From assembly GCF_036324505.1 (NCBI RefSeq), contig NC_086350.1:27262257-27326256 (forward strand): a stretch of DNA of 64,000 bases, given 5' to 3'. Source of the DNA: Eleginops maclovinus. Taxonomy: Eukaryota > Chordata > Actinopteri > Perciformes > Eleginopidae. The translations under genes and the position numbers were made by a program. A model generated the notes under the pieces. The model was not told the DNA's origin. It ran no database searches and was given only the letters and a program-made list of their open reading frames with translations. Shown here piece after piece: positions 1 through 13,321 of the stretch (position 1 is its first letter; each line of letters begins with the position of its first letter).

Positions 1-337
1 TATCGTTTCAGCTTGTGTTAACCTCAGACCTTATTTCAGGACTTTAACAAAAACTAGCTCAAAGAAATGTTGACTTTGAAACAAGTGAAGAGGAAGGGGT
101 AAACTCTTTTCCGAGTTTTAGGACTCATTCCAGGAACAAAGCATTATTTAGATTTCAAACAGCTGATAGCGATCAGATAAAGCATGTCTTCACAGTGTGT
201 GTGAAATGATGTTCCAACATGTCTACTGAGTGAAGCCGAGTAAACTCCATCCACTGATCCTTTGTTATCAAATACTTCATCAAAGGTCAAGAATGAACTT
301 CCATTCTCACCGTCTTTTAACAGTGTAAATTAAGGGC

Positions 338-360
338 AGGGGTCTGCAACCTTGCTACAA
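338..360 (+). mobile_element. hAT-like terminal fragment
   Basis: CAGGGGTCTGCAACCTTG resembles the terminal inverted repeat of Charlie-type hAT elements. A reverse-complement end lies at about 55711-55728, in another copy. Only the end is recognised here; the rest of 1-660 shows nothing I can name. Confidence 0.35.
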
Positions 361-710
361 ATTACCATTTCATTGTGCCATATCAATATTAGTATTAGCA
401 CTTAGTTTAAACATGACACCAAATGAACATGTAAAGATCCACATAGAAACTTAAGAACAAAACATTCTTCTCCTCTGAAGACATTGTCATTCTATTTGAG
501 AGCACTTTGTAGGAAGTCAGCCATCCTTATGAAAACATTCTGAAATCATTACCGACCACCTACCTATCATTTCCATCAACAATAAACTTTAGAAAATCAA
601 TAAAATACTGTAAATAACAGGCCGTGCAAATGCCAAACGCTGTGGAGGAGGTAATTCGGCATGAGGATTAAAGGGGAATGCAGAATTAAAAAAAACGCTA
701 CTGCAGACCT

Positions 711-1250
711 ATGGTGGCTGAATTACAATTTCTTCCTAAATTTACTAAAGGGATACTTCTCCCTGTTACTCCTTCCCTGTTGGACAATGTGTCCCACCCC
801 CTTCTGGACACCCTGTCCGCACTGTGCAGCTCCTTCAGTGACAGGCTGCTGCACCCTTGGTGTCTCACGGAGAGATACTGCAGGTCCTTCCTTCGTGCAG
901 CGGTCAGACTATATAACCATCGTGGTCGCTGGTAGACCCACACACATATAACAACACAGACTATAACACCCCTTGTTGTGCCAATATCAATTATGCACAA
1001 TATGTGCAATATATATATGCATATGGCGTTATAAACTGTGCAGTATATACCTGGCTGCTATATCTCAACCGTTACAGGATGAGTATTTTGTGTATTTTCT
1101 TTTTTTATCTTCAATATATTTTTTAATGCATGCTTCTTGGGTAATATTAAGCTGTCTTTGGCTCTTTTCTTGCTGTAACAAATGCAAATGTCCTTTCTGT
1201 GGGACAAATAAAGGTATTCTGATTCTGATTCTCATTCTGAGCCTACACTG
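711..1250 (+). mobile_element. 5'-truncated LINE (L2-type), ORF2 C-terminus and 3' tail
   Basis: An open frame at 711-935 ends with FSDRLLHPWCLTERYCR and AAVRLYN, a pattern typical of the last residues of fish L2-type LINE ORF2. It is followed by about 300 bp of AT-rich 3' UTR and an ATAAAGG plus repeated TTCTGA tail (1206-1245), the usual 3' microsatellite of these elements. Confidence 0.6.
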
Positions 1251-2767
1251 AGGAAATTAAAACATCACACAGAACTGGCATACCTTTTGTAATTCAATCC
1301 AAACTAGTATATTATTATTATATACACTGTGAACTATTATACAGCCATTTTAGAACAATAGGAGTGAACTGGATTCTCAGATTAATTCACAAATGAGTTA
1401 ATACAGAACGACTAACCTGGTTTGTTTTCACCATTCAGGTCTTCATGTAACAACTTTGACAAAAGTTTGTCCTTTCTTTTCCTAATTTATGACATCTCGA
1501 TTCCTTAACTATTTTAAATTCTATTTGACATATTTTTTCAGAGTTTTTCTTGCAGCAGTGACAACTTGTCTGATCCTTGTAAATCAATAACAGGTTTCAT
1601 AAAGGATCATCACAGAGATCATAGTGTAGTTTTCTGTGGTCTGACCTTATGACTCTAGGCCCAGAGGACATTTATAACACACTCTTACACATTGGTTTGT
1701 CCCTTATGGGGGGGGACCTGTAGGAGTGTCCTAACAAGGCCTGTCAGATCAGTTCCTGCAGAGCGATATCACCCAGATCCTTCCTGCATTCCTCAGAACT
1801 CCTCTACACAACATTTTTCATTTTTTACAGCCCACAGCAAGTCATGTGCTCTGCCCAAGCATGTGTGTGCGTGTGTTTGAGAGAGAAAGAGAGAGAGACT
1901 GAGAAAAAGGCTGTAATTGTATTTTAGTCGCCCTTTGTGTGGTGACGATCTTGTGTTTGTATGTTAGAATTAAAGGGCCGTCACAGAGGAGGAGGATGAT
2001 TGACATTTTCTTGGTTGTGGGGTTTGGATTGGGGATAAATGTGAAGTAGGCCTAGGTACATTTGTGAGGGATGTCATGTACTGTAATTGGTACAATGCTC
2101 TAAATGCATGTCAGTTTAAACATCTCTATAGCACCAACTTCTGCACAGAGTGACTGAAGTAAGCCCACATTGCTTTGGTATAGTTCTCAGCCATGGAGAC
2201 AACATTTAGTTTGAAATAAAAGCCTTTCAAACTTTGTCAGTTGGTTCCTTTTCACTTTCAAACTGAGCCTCAGTCAGCACTGTTTGACTGATTCAACATT
2301 TGGTTAGTCACGGCTCAGTGGGGTCCTGAATCCAAACGGACCAGCGTGCTCCAAGGCGTCTGTGTGAACTGAATGATGTTCAAACAAGCCCTCACTCTGG
2401 GAATGAGCTCATAACGTCTCCACCGCAGAGAAAGGCAGGGGCCCGTAGGAGCTGTGTGTGTTTGGGAGTGTGTGTTTTTGGGAGGGGGGATTTTTTTCCC
2501 CACGTAATGAATTAATCAAAAACCTTCTCAAAAAGGAAAATCCCTTCACTTGTCCCGTAGTGTATTTGATGTTTTCCAGAGTAACAGATGGTTTTGATTT
2601 TAGGCAATTAATAAATCCACTTCCTGTCCAGCACCAAACAGCAGACAGACAATTTTAGCAAGTACTGTTTCAGGTTATTTATTAGCATTTATGTAGATTT
2701 AGTTTGCAGTTAAAAGGCAAGGGATCCATTAAGACACACAATGCAAAAGGACATAGACAAGTTAACA
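1251..2767. other. Intergenic, no gene seen
   Basis: AT-rich single-copy-looking DNA. Short open frames here lack splice sites, codon structure or recognisable motifs. Confidence 0.5.
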
Positions 2768-2775
2768 GACAAATC

Positions 2776-2887
2776 GGTACCACTTTACTTATTAATGATT
2801 TATAAAGTGTTCACCACCTAATTAATAAATGAGTTACAAACTATTCATAAACCCTTTATAAGGGTAGTCTTATTGTAAAGTGGTACC
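2776..2887. mobile_element. 112-bp MITE with perfect 8-bp target duplication
   Basis: Terminal inverted repeats GGTACCACTTTAC and GTAAAGTGGTACC bound the element. The 8-bp direct repeats GACAAATC are at 2768-2775 and 2888-2895. An 8-bp duplication fits the hAT class. No coding capacity. Confidence 0.85.
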
Positions 2888-2895
2888 GACAAATC

Positions 2896-3940
2896 TCTAG
2901 CAAAGAACTAAAAAAGTACACCCTGCTAAAAAAAATGTTTTAAATAAATAAATAGGCACTGCGACCATAGCATCTGTGAGCTGCTGCTGCAACTTGTTAA
3001 CTTGTGATGGCTGATGGAACAAAGCAGTTTCTTGCTATTTTCTATACTTTACAATAAACATTCGGCCTGCAGGAAAAAGCTTAAATTCAAAAAGGAAAAA
3101 ACAAAGCACAGAATTTCTATATGTTAGGAGCAATATCTGGAGCCCGGAACAGAGCTCGGAGAAGAGGGGAAGTTGATCCTCCGAAACAGTTTTTTTGGCT
3201 GCTGGAAATGCTTTTGTGGGTCAGGAATGTCAGTCTAAATAAAATGTAAATTGGGAAGGTGTTGGAACTGAAACGTGAAGAGGGAGGGACAGAGGGAGAG
3301 AGATAATTGTTGAGCGGGAGGACGGAAGGGGGGGACTGGAAATTGAAATCTTTGCTCTTGAGCAAATGAATGGGGGGGGGGGGGGGGGGGGAGTGGGTTA
3401 GGTCTCTTTTCAGATTCTTCCAAGCCATGTGAATAGGGAAGATGGAGCAGCAGAGGGAATGTTAGAGTGAATGGTTCGCTCCTCGGCGCTGCAGTGCTGG
3501 CACAGAGGTGCCATTGTCAGGGACTAACGAGCTGAGGCCACTTCATTCTCCCGCCCCAAATGAGCATCTGTTTACTGACAGCGCCGCACTCCCAACCCAA
3601 GCTGACAGGGGGCTGTCTGTGTGCTGTGATGTCAGTTGTTATTGGTTTTTTATCACCAGTCCCTCTGAGTTGCCTCTCCTATAAAAATGCTTTTGTTTGA
3701 ATGATGTCATCATTATTGCAAGTAATTATTAATGAATGCTTTCCTCGTCAGTAACAGATCTCATGGATATACCAAAGGCCTGCATTTTTTGAAATACAGT
3801 GTGCTAAAACTTGTGTATTTGGAGTTCGATGTTGGAAAGAAGAGAGTGGGAATATTCAAGTAGAGATTTTCTAGATTAGCCTACAAGGCATTGAGAATGT
3901 TAAACTGTTCACTGTTTTTGCCATTTTTCATTTACTGTAT
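2896..3940. other. Intergenic, no gene seen
   Basis: Includes a poly-G run at about 3371-3391. No exon-like segment or named repeat recognised. Confidence 0.5.
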
Positions 3941-3949
3941 AGAAGTGTG

Positions 3950-5035
3950 GGAAATATGGGGGGGGGGGGGGGGGGTCCGGGGGGGCTCGACCCCCTTTAT
4001 TAACCCACGAGACCTCCTGAAAGCCTCAAAAGCTACATTTAAAGGGGGTCTCAAATGATAATAATTATTATTATTGTCAGTAATGGTCACTTAAATGTTT
4101 TTAAGCTCACCATGTCCATGTTCAGAATTCAAAACATTTATTCACAAATATGTTTGCCAAGCGGAGCCAGACAGTCCTGTGCACGTATGCAAATTAGCCA
4201 TGTGCGCCAAACGAAAGCCCTAAGGTTGAGAAGACATACTAAAAATGGCTAGCAAGCGAAAGCTAAACCAGAGTGTATCACTCACACACTTTGGGTTCAG
4301 ATCCAAGAAGGTGGCACTCAGAGATGAAGAGACACCGAAAGACGATGCTGGTGCAGCTAGCACAGTGGGCCCACTCGCTACCAGAAAACGAGGATCCTCT
4401 CCCACCCAGTGACTCCCAGAAGAACAATGTGAAGTTCAGGCCGAGTGCTCCGAAGACGCAGCAGGTGCTGAGGTAACGTTAGCACTAGCTGCTACTGCTG
4501 CTAGCACAAGGGACTTGCCCGCTGGTTGGTCAACTTGGACAACGAAGCAGGTGGGCGAATGGAATGAACACAACCCTTGGCTTGACATTAAGGCAGGAAA
4601 ATGGAGGTATTTAGTGTTTAGAAAAGCAAAAACGTTGCTACTCACAGTAAAGGGACCGGGTTTACACCTCGCAGAAAAATGGATCGACTGTGATGTTACT
4701 AGGTCTGAAGCATAGAGGCTACGAAAGAAGATATACAGACAGGGACAGCCAGGCCCCCTCAAGGTCAGTGGAAATAGCCCAGATGAGAGAGAAAGACACC
4801 CTCCTGAACACTTTCATTGTAATATATAGGCCTACTGCATATGGAGAACATTTAGATCGGTATTGCGCAACAATCGGGAGATGGATTTCGGGAGATTTAT
4901 CTTATTGGCATGTATGTTGAGTTGTTGGAGTTGGAGTTGTATATGCTGTGCATATGACCAATAAAGCCTTGAAACCTTGAAACCTTGATGGGCCCCCCCT
5001 AATATTGATGGGTATTTCGCACCCTGGGCAACACC
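3950..5035 (+). mobile_element. Decayed DNA transposon remnant with transposase-like fragments
   Basis: A short frame from ATG 4245 begins MASKRKLNQS and ends at 4412. Further on, another frame has DLPAGWSTWTTKQVGEW and NEHNPWL. Both patterns recall N-terminal parts of hAT/ZMYM-type transposon proteins. The reading frame is broken. The ends are unclear; G-rich runs mark the left side (3959-3986) and GGGCCCCCCC the right (4990). Confidence 0.35.
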
Positions 5036-5132
5036 TATGTGAGTAACATAAAGCCATTGTCAATATAACAGAAAAGAGCAGTAAGAATTATTCATAAAGT
5101 TCATTCAAAAGAACACAGCAACAGACTGTTTT

Positions 5133-6777
5133 TTAAACGTCCACTATTATGCAAAATGCACTTTTTGATGTTTTTTCCGGTGTGTCAGTAAATAAAACCC
5201 TCTCTCTTTTCCTCCACATCTCTAAAAACGGGGGTACAAACGAGCTGATCCAGATTTGCTTTGGTTATGAGGTCATATCGGAAATGTGGGCTGGCTTTAC
5301 ATTGAACTCCTGGCAACGTCCTGCCCACGTGAAACGTCCCAACCTATCCTCCCTCCAGTGGCGGCTGGTGAAAAAAAATCTTGGTGGGGCTAGTGTGCCA
5401 ACAGATTTCCCTGCCTAATCTAGCATAAGCATTCAAATGAACAGTCGGAAAATGACTACAGTTCCACAATAATAATTTAATTTCACAGTTTCCAGCTTCA
5501 CAGAAAAAGTAACAATTTACAGCTATATTAGACTTTATGCTATCAAATACTATACAATACAGTCAAGGGATAAATTAACAACAAGGGTATGATTTCAGCT
5601 GAATCTATACAAATCAACAGTGAGTGAGTGAATGAGTGAGTGTGGGTTGAGAAGAGAGAATGAAACAGAACTTTCCTATTCAAATGTAACATACAAAGAA
5701 TTTAGAAGCAAGTTATTTTCAAAAATTTTTACATAAACAGATTATTTTAATACCCTCTCTCAAGGAAAAATGCATTTACTTGGAGAAAACAGCATCAGTG
5801 CCATACAGTTGTCATTGCATGTCACAGCCTGAGAGAAACAACAAAGTGTCGTCGCGCGTATTTTTTCCCCACGTAGCGTAGGACAGAGTCTGGGAGTCGC
5901 ACTACGAAAAAAAACTATCGCTGGCTCCTTATGTAGCTACAGCAATCCTAAACCTTCACGCATTTTACGTAGCAGTTGGGGCTAAATTTCCAGCGCCCCA
6001 CCGGCGTTAAATTTGGCGACGTTGATAGGCCAATTATTCATAATTTCCCCCTAGCAACCATAACCGGATTGGCTGTTTAGCTGCCGGTCAGGGGCACTTT
6101 GCCGATCGCCCCATGAGAGAATGATACACTGTCTGTCAGTGGAAATTCACTGTTTAATGAGTGTTAGTTGGTGGAAATGTTGTTTAAATGATTTAAATTG
6201 CATGTAGGCATACACACTATTAAGTAAAACTGACATTGATTTAAAACAAAATATGCAAAAAATATTTTTTCCCCTCAACAGCTGGTGGGGCAGAGCCCCA
6301 GCGCCCCCTATGGGCCAGCCGCCTCTGCCTCCCTCGTAGTGAGCTGAATCCCCTCCACTGCACCTCTGTGTGTTCAGCAGGATGTCTGCAGGAGGGACTT
6401 AGAATTGTTGTTTATATAATACATATAATGTCTCTGTTCTAGTGGTAAACACTGAGTAGAGTTTCAGAAATAATGCTGGATGTGGTTTGGAACAGAATAT
6501 GGCGTTTAATCACGGCAGCGTTTAGCTGAGACCAGCAGCAGCTCCAAAGGGGCGTGGCCAGCAGCAGCTCCAAAGGGGCGTGGCCAGCAGCAGCTAGTTC
6601 ATTTAAAGCTACAGTCACAGAATCAGCACTTCAGGAACAGGGCTGAAATAGAGGGGGATGAGGCATGCTACAATGGGGGATCTGTTTGCTATTTTGAGCA
6701 AAACACTTCAGACAAGTTTTGTTTAGATATGGCCCTACAATATATTGTTCAAATATAGTCTAATAGGAGACCTTTAA
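5133..6777 (+). mobile_element. TTAA-flanked non-autonomous element, copy 1 (interrupted)
   Basis: Starts TTAA then a diverged form of AGGTCCCCTATTAT and ends ATAGGAGACCTTTAA. It shares its interior with copies at 18961, 40003 and 61684. It contains a tandem pair of units bearing GGGGCGTGGCC and is split by a hAT element at 5356-6327. TTAA target duplication is typical of piggyBac-type transposition. Confidence 0.8.
5356..6327. mobile_element. hAT-like element inserted within the TTAA element
   Basis: The 972-bp insert has ends CAGTGGCGGCTGG and CCAGCCGCCTCTG (one mismatch). Perfect 8-bp duplications CCTCCCTC are at 5348-5355 and 6328-6335. The uninterrupted sequence is seen in the copies at 40211 and 61919. 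No intact transposase is visible. Confidence 0.88.
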
Positions 6778-7430
6778 GTCAGGAATCTTGAACCTTAAAG
6801 ACATAGTTGAGTTGCAGACATTGTAAAAAGTAAAGTATTACCAGAACATTTACAACAGTTGTTCGTGTTTGGAGCAGACAATGAAGACCATAGAAGGAAA
6901 TTACATTTTAAGCATCCTTATGCACGGACTAGCTTTAAAGCAGATGAGTATTTCGGTGGTTGGTGTAAAAGTGTGGAATTCTCAACAAAATGATTAGAAG
7001 AATTGTATAGAAATGTTTCAGTTAAAGAACTTGAATAAATTAATAAAAGTGGGAATATATGAAGCGGAATGTGAATAACTTATGTACTCTGCTCCTGGAT
7101 TGGTAAAGATTTGTGATGTCTGTTCCTTGATCATGTGATTATGTGGTGTTGTTTTTTGTTTTGTTTTTTCCCTTAATTGTCAAATGGGACCGTTAAGGGA
7201 AAGAAAAAAAACTAAATATTTTTTGTAAGTATAGTGTTTTTGTGTTTCTCTTATTTTCCTATGACTGTTATGATTGGCTGTGAATAAGAAAACATGAAGG
7301 ACAGACCATCTATTTCTATTTTTTATTTTGAGAAAAGGGCAGGCAATATAAGATTACATGTTTTGAAAATAATTGTTATACGTTGAGTTTGTACATACCA
7401 TGAACGGTACAAATAAATGAAATGAATCGA

Positions 7431-8353
7431 ATAGTATGATGTATGCTTTACAGCCTGTCTCCAGTAAAAATGTAACACTATGATACTAATTTGTACACAC
7501 ATCTAAATCTTTGGATCTCTTTTATCATACCTTTTAATATTTTTATAAATAATGTATCTGAATTTGTCCATAGACATTTTGTACATAGATTATCTTGAAT
7601 TCTATTTCATGTCATTGCTCAACGATGTCAGCGCAGCAAATTCCACATCATTCAAGGAAGTTGAAATATGCACCTCACTTCCTGTTCTCAAGATGATTTC
7701 AGGAGACAGCTGACCAATCCAGACTGAGTTCAGAAAGCATTGCAAGAAGGAGAAAAGTATATTATGAGACTGTTTAAATATTTGTATTCAACGTGACTGA
7801 CACTCACTATTGTCTCTTACAATTTGTGGTTTTACATTATATTATAACAGAAATCATACATTATCTAAAAGTGTTTCATTATTATAGGATCATATTGTAC
7901 CAGATTAAGTCAGTGTATGGTTCTATTGGATCTGAATGTAGAACAATGTATTTGCACATTGCTTTGTGCAGATGTATTTGGTTGTGTTCTAATGTATATA
8001 TTATTATATATTGAAAACTGCAAAATGTAGATGTTTTGTAGTTGTTTTTACTGCTCCAAAATATTGTTTGAATTGTATCGTATCACATTGCTTTATATAC
8101 TGAATATATTTCCTTCTACACTCTTTTGAAATAGTTTCATGCTGTGTCCTATGAGTAACATATGTAATATGTAATTTAATAATATATGTAATATCAGGTA
8201 TATATCTTTTGTGCATGAGTCATATTCCATTCATCATATGTGTTGCAATGTATCCCATAGTGCAGTGTATTGCTTTGCATCTCATCATACTGTTATACTC
8301 ATACTTATTTGTTGTACACTCCACAAAGGTATATTACTGTATATATCATATAT
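7431..8353. other. Intergenic, no gene seen
   Basis: AT-rich; small open frames only, none with family features. Confidence 0.5.
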
Positions 8354-8361
8354 GTGCTATG

Positions 8362-8850
8362 CAAAGGGTGGAAGAAGTACTTACTACTACTAAAATAACA
8401 AATCTACAGTGTAAAAAGTACTTGAAAAAAAAAGTATTGACATCAAAATATACTTTAAATAACAAGACTAAAAGTACTCGTTACGCTGAATGACCCATTT
8501 AAGCAGCATATATTTTTATTTATATTATTAAATTGTTTGTTGCATTAATGTGTTCATCACTTCAATGGTGTACAGGTTTATTTGAATAAATATACACCAC
8601 TTGTTAACTTAGCATATTTATGGTAATTTATGTGTCTATTTATATTTTGTATTAGCCTAAACCTGCAAAGAATCTAGTAGCTAAATCTGTAAAATAAATG
8701 TAGTGGAGTAAAACTGCAACATTAGCCGACAAAATAATGCAATAAAAGTATAAAGTGGTATCATTTGAGAACACTCAAATAAAGTAAAAGTAACTCAATA
8801 CTTTACTCAAGCACAGTACTTGAGTAAACTGTAGTAACATTACAGCAACG
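8362..8850 (+). mobile_element. hAT-like MITE rich in AAGTAAAAGTA motifs
   Basis: Begins CAAAGGGTGGAAGAAGTAC and belongs to the fish family with repeated AGTAAAAGTACT blocks. Flanking direct repeats GTGCTATG (8354-8361) and GCGCTATG (8851-8858) match at 7 of 8 positions. Confidence 0.7.
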
Positions 8851-9454
8851 GCGCTATGTGTCAGTTTGTCATTAACCCTACAGAGTTGTTTCTGGAGTGT
8901 GTTTTTCTGAGTGTCACATTTCTGTGTCACACTTCAACAGCTCCACTCACCCTCATCACAATGTGGTACCTGAAGGCAACATATATCTCCTCTCCTCCTC
9001 CCCTCTACATTTTCTCCTTTGTCTGTCTCTATCAGACCATAAAAACTTACATAATTCTGTTTCTGACCCCTTTTAGCCGTCTCCAACGATCCCTTCCCTT
9101 CTTATCTGTGTTATCTTTCCATTCATCGAGGCCCCTCCTCCCCTATTTGCTCCAATTGCTAACACACTGTGCTCATCCATTTCCTGCTTTTAATTAAACT
9201 ATAACTCTCTGCTCTGCACGGATCACTGACACCCAGTAGAATAGTTATTTATTGGCAGATTACACTGTGTTCTGTAGTCACGAGGGGACAGTGAAAGGTC
9301 ACCTGCTCCTTGAGAATGCTCCAGGACTTGTTCTGTAATATTGCTATAAATTAAGCCATGGGTCAATTGATTTTGATTAAATCCTGTCACCAGATTTTTA
9401 CTTGCATATTTATATCAGAAATGTTATCTTCAAACAGCTATAGTGGACATAATA

Positions 9455-9717
9455 ACACACACAGTGAAATTGGTCCTCTGCATTTAACCCATCCTAGTAC
9501 TATAGGAGCAGTGGGCAGCTAACGTGGGGAGCAATGGGGAGGGGGATTGGAGATGACCGGTGCCTTGCTCAAGGGCACCACAGCAGGGCCCAGGAGGTGA
9601 ACTGGGACCTCTCCAAGTAGCAGTCCACTTTCCATATTTCAAGTCTGTTTGGGGAATTGAACCGGGGACCCTACAATTCCCAGTCCAAGCCCCTACTGAC
9701 TGAGCCACTGCTGGACA
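9455..9717 (-). mobile_element. tRNA-derived SINE
   Basis: On the minus strand it starts with CAGCAGTGGCTCAGT (A-box region), then a B-box-like GGTTCAATTCC and the shared SINE body ending near CAGAGGACC. It is the same family as 37700-38034. It lies in a decayed hAT-like region running to about 10,560. Confidence 0.75.
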
Positions 9718-10094
9718 CATTTTGAGATACTTGTGCTTTACCTGAGCATTCTCAGATTATGATACTTTATACTATATTTTACAAGCCAATATTTTAGTTT
9801 TTTTCCACTACATTATTTATCAGTTTTTGTTTCTAATTACTTTTTAAGTTTAGATTATCAGCTTACATAAAATATAAATCAATAAATAAACTCTGACATG
9901 TATTTACAAGTTAACATATCCACCCACAGGATACAGTAAATAGTTATTCAATGTAGCCCTATTATATATAGTGTTCTTGAAACTTAAATTCAATATTTTG
10001 ACGCTAATACTTTTTCTACTTTTGCTCCAGTAAGATTTGGGGACTTTTCCTTTTAATAAAGAACATTTAAATGGAGTATTGCTTTTTTGACGGA

Positions 10095-10212
10095 AGGCAA
10101 GGCAAGTTTATTTATACAGCACCTTTCAACACAAGTTAGTTCAAAGTGCTTTACAAAAATGAAAGACGTTAAAAACAGTCATTAAAAAGCAAAGATAATC
10201 AAATAAACATAA
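10095..10212 (-). repeat. Antisense LINE/SINE 3' tail
   Basis: The string GGCAAGGCAAGTTTATTTATA and then TTCAAAGTGCTTTACA are the reverse complement of a common fish retroelement 3' end. Confidence 0.5.
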
Positions 10213-10560
10213 CAGGTATAATATACATCTCAGAGCTGACTTCTGTCCTCTCCAGATAAAACAACCTTTCCGTTTTACTGCTAGTCTTTTTGCTCTAACC
10301 TGATCCCATGTTACTTTTAAGTTTCCCTGGAACTATTCCTCTTTCACATTAGTTAAGTTTACCTTGTCTTTCTATGACTTTTTAGGATTCCTCCACGAAC
10401 CAAGGTCTTGAAACCAAACAGTAGTACCTGGAGCTTTAAGTTTACATACAGGAATATATGGCTCAACTCACACACAGTCCAATTAAAAGCAGCTGCAAAA
10501 AGCAAAGAAAAAGACTAAAGTAACAAATCTGAGTACTTCTTCCACGTCTGGCTGTACGGT

Positions 10561-13321
10561 AGTTTCCACTTTATATTACTACAGTTAGCGGCTGGAAGTA
10601 GGACTGCTCCTTTCAGTGCTTTTTATTGTCAAACATGCGCGTCTGCAGGGTAATATTATACGAGGGAGATGACCTGTGATTCTAAAAGGTAAAAAGCATA
10701 CCTAAAACTGATGAAATATTTAAGACTGTGGACAGTACCAGGACCCTGGAGCTGAGCCACCTGAATGGAGTGCAGACATGATGTTATCAGATTGATGCAA
10801 TGTATTGCATCTCTACTTTTTAAAGTGATTATTTGATAACATTTTCAGGCACTACACTTATATGTCTGTTAAATTGTGTAGGCCTCAAGATGAACTTATG
10901 TCAAAAAAAGACTGAGATGTGGAAATGAAAAGCTCCTGTACATCATGGGCTGTCTTTTTAAGGGTATACTTCACACGCAACCTGAAGGCAGAAGTCCTAA
11001 CACCCACTGTGACGACATCCTGGAGTATTTCTGCAGATGAATCATCTGCAGTCACAGAGACCAGAATGAGGAAGCTGTGTTTCACTGCAGCTGACAGAAG
11101 GAGATATGGTTCTTAATAAGTGTCTATTCCAAACATGGTTTCATGTGGCCAATAATACTCCCAGCATGTCTAAGAAGCCAGAACACGCAATTAAACCTCT
11201 ACCTACCAAGACTAAATAAAAACAAAAGGTAAATGCTGTTCTTGCACGGGCACAGGAAGAATTGTCCCATTCAGGACCCGCCTTATTGAAATCCTTCAGT
11301 AAGTACATGTAAAGCTTGCAGGCATTCAAGACAAATGTATACTGGAACTCATTTGTTTTTTTGTTTTACTGTGAGACCTTGTGACGGGCCTCACAGGCCT
11401 AACCCTATGATAATGAACCCTCAGCAGAAAGAGGCTTGGGTTTGAATCCTTTTAACTGTAAGTCATGGTTTATTTCTCTTTCTTTGCAGCACCTCAAAAG
11501 ACAGAAATAGTGACTACATGTGGCAAACCAGCGCTGAATAGCGTTAACATATGCAGAAACACTTTGAAGGTGGGTGCCTTTCAAAGTGTTTGTGTGGCTT
11601 TTCTTCTTCTTCTTCTTCTTTGGAGCTTGGTATTCAAATGTTGGATTTCCTGTGCAGTCACTCAGCAGTGAGACATTTACCATATAGGGATGCAACTGAG
11701 AGGAGGGAAGAGAAAAGAAGAACTAACAAGATTCACGTCTCAAGTCTCAACTCGTCGAACAGCTGAATCAGTATAGAAGCATGAACACAGCTCACCTCAT
11801 AGTGATCAAGCCTGGTCTCTGTTTTATTGGAACGTGCTGAAATACACAATCATATATCATGGTTATTGACTGGTTCTATCCGAACCTGCTTAAAACTCAG
11901 ATTATGAAAGGAGAGAAAGAGAAGGAGCTAGAAAGGACCTATCTATATGGGAAGCTGTTCTTATGCACCTATAGGTTTTGTAGCTGCTAACCCAGAGTGT
12001 TCTATTGTCTTTTTATGTTATCTTGGCCGTAAAAAGCTACCTTCCTGAAACTTCAACCAGCTTCTGCTACCATCATGACCATTGAATGTGCCTTTTCCTT
12101 TTTTCGAATTCAGAAGTATCTAGAATGGCACTCGGAAAGCTCAGACCTGTGCAAAGGCCAGTGTTCCTCCAATGGTCCTTTCTCCTCAGGTGGTAACTTG
12201 CTCTTACGATTTTGTTTTAACAGGTGGTCAAAAGGGGAAAAAAAGAGTCCAAACAAAAGATAATGCCCATGAACATACATTGAATTAATCATCACAAATT
12301 ACATTTTGAGGGTCAAACTTTTCTAAAGACAAGGACATGAGATAAAGTCAGGGATTAGAAACCTGTTGCGTATTGACCGGAACTAGAAGCCACAGCAGCT
12401 GAACGGTACATCTCGTTACAGCGCTTTGACCTTTACTGTGACTCTACTGTCTGCAGATACATTTTTTATTTTTTAAGGAATAAAAATCAATTCAGGTATG
12501 TTTTGCAAAAGAGACAAACCTCTGTTAGAATTTACCCAAAAATATAATACTCTGAACATCCTTCATCATGTAGATCTCTTTGGTTTTAGAGATGTTGGTT
12601 ACAATGAAAAGCATCAGCACATGGGTTTTTGTTATTTACCTCTGACCTCTTTGTTAACTTGAGGACATGATTTATAAAAAAAATAACTTAATGCTTCAGG
12701 GTGATCTGCACGCTTCTGATGTTGTGTAGATCTTGTAGAGCTGAGTCACAGACTGAAATGATAAGTAGCCTACAGCTAAGCTACGGTATACGTTAGAGAT
12801 AAGTATCAACATGGTTACGATACTTACAGCATAGAAGGGAAAACGTTTTATTGATGAATCTAGCTACTGTCCTTGTTCAAACGTCAAACTGATTTATGAC
12901 CTACTCATCAACTTTGGAAGTTGTTTGTGCTGTAAATGTACTCTTTACTTAGGTTCCAAAATGATATTCTTGTGGTTCATTTTATGCTCACACTGATTCA
13001 TCATGGGCATCCTGTTGACAGAGTGTTTTGACGTGGGCAGATGGCTGCACATTCAGCTGTGTCGACGTGGGTGCATCCACTGTCCTACAAGACCTCATTA
13101 CAATGCAACACACCCAGCTCAGTGCACTCACATAGTAAATCTCATGCCCTTAAAAGGCGTGTTTCAACTGCTGCTGTTCCTGCAAAGAGCTCTGAGTCTC
13201 TGCAGAACTCCTGTGCAGTCTCTACTGGTGAGAGATGGGATAGGACTGATTACAGTTCCTCCTCAAATTCCTGTAAATGCGTTTGCAAGTGATATATATC
13301 TGTTAATGGATAACATATACG
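10561..13321. other. Intergenic, no gene seen
   Basis: Several open frames of 60-130 codons occur (for example 13003-13407) but none has splice context, conserved motifs or gene-like composition. Confidence 0.5.

Larger units (their letters stand above)
5069..7430 (+). mobile_element. LINE 3' fragment interrupted by two nested transposons
   Basis: The left part (5069-5132) reads as LINE ORF2 C-terminal sequence (QKRAVRII, HSNRLF). The right part resumes at 6778 in the same frame (KSGILNLKDIVELQTL) and continues as 3' UTR to about 7430. A second, antisense copy of the 3' UTR is at 49335-49545, sharing the segment around GTTTGTACATACCATGAACG. The gap is exactly the TTAA element at 5133-6777. 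Confidence 0.65.
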
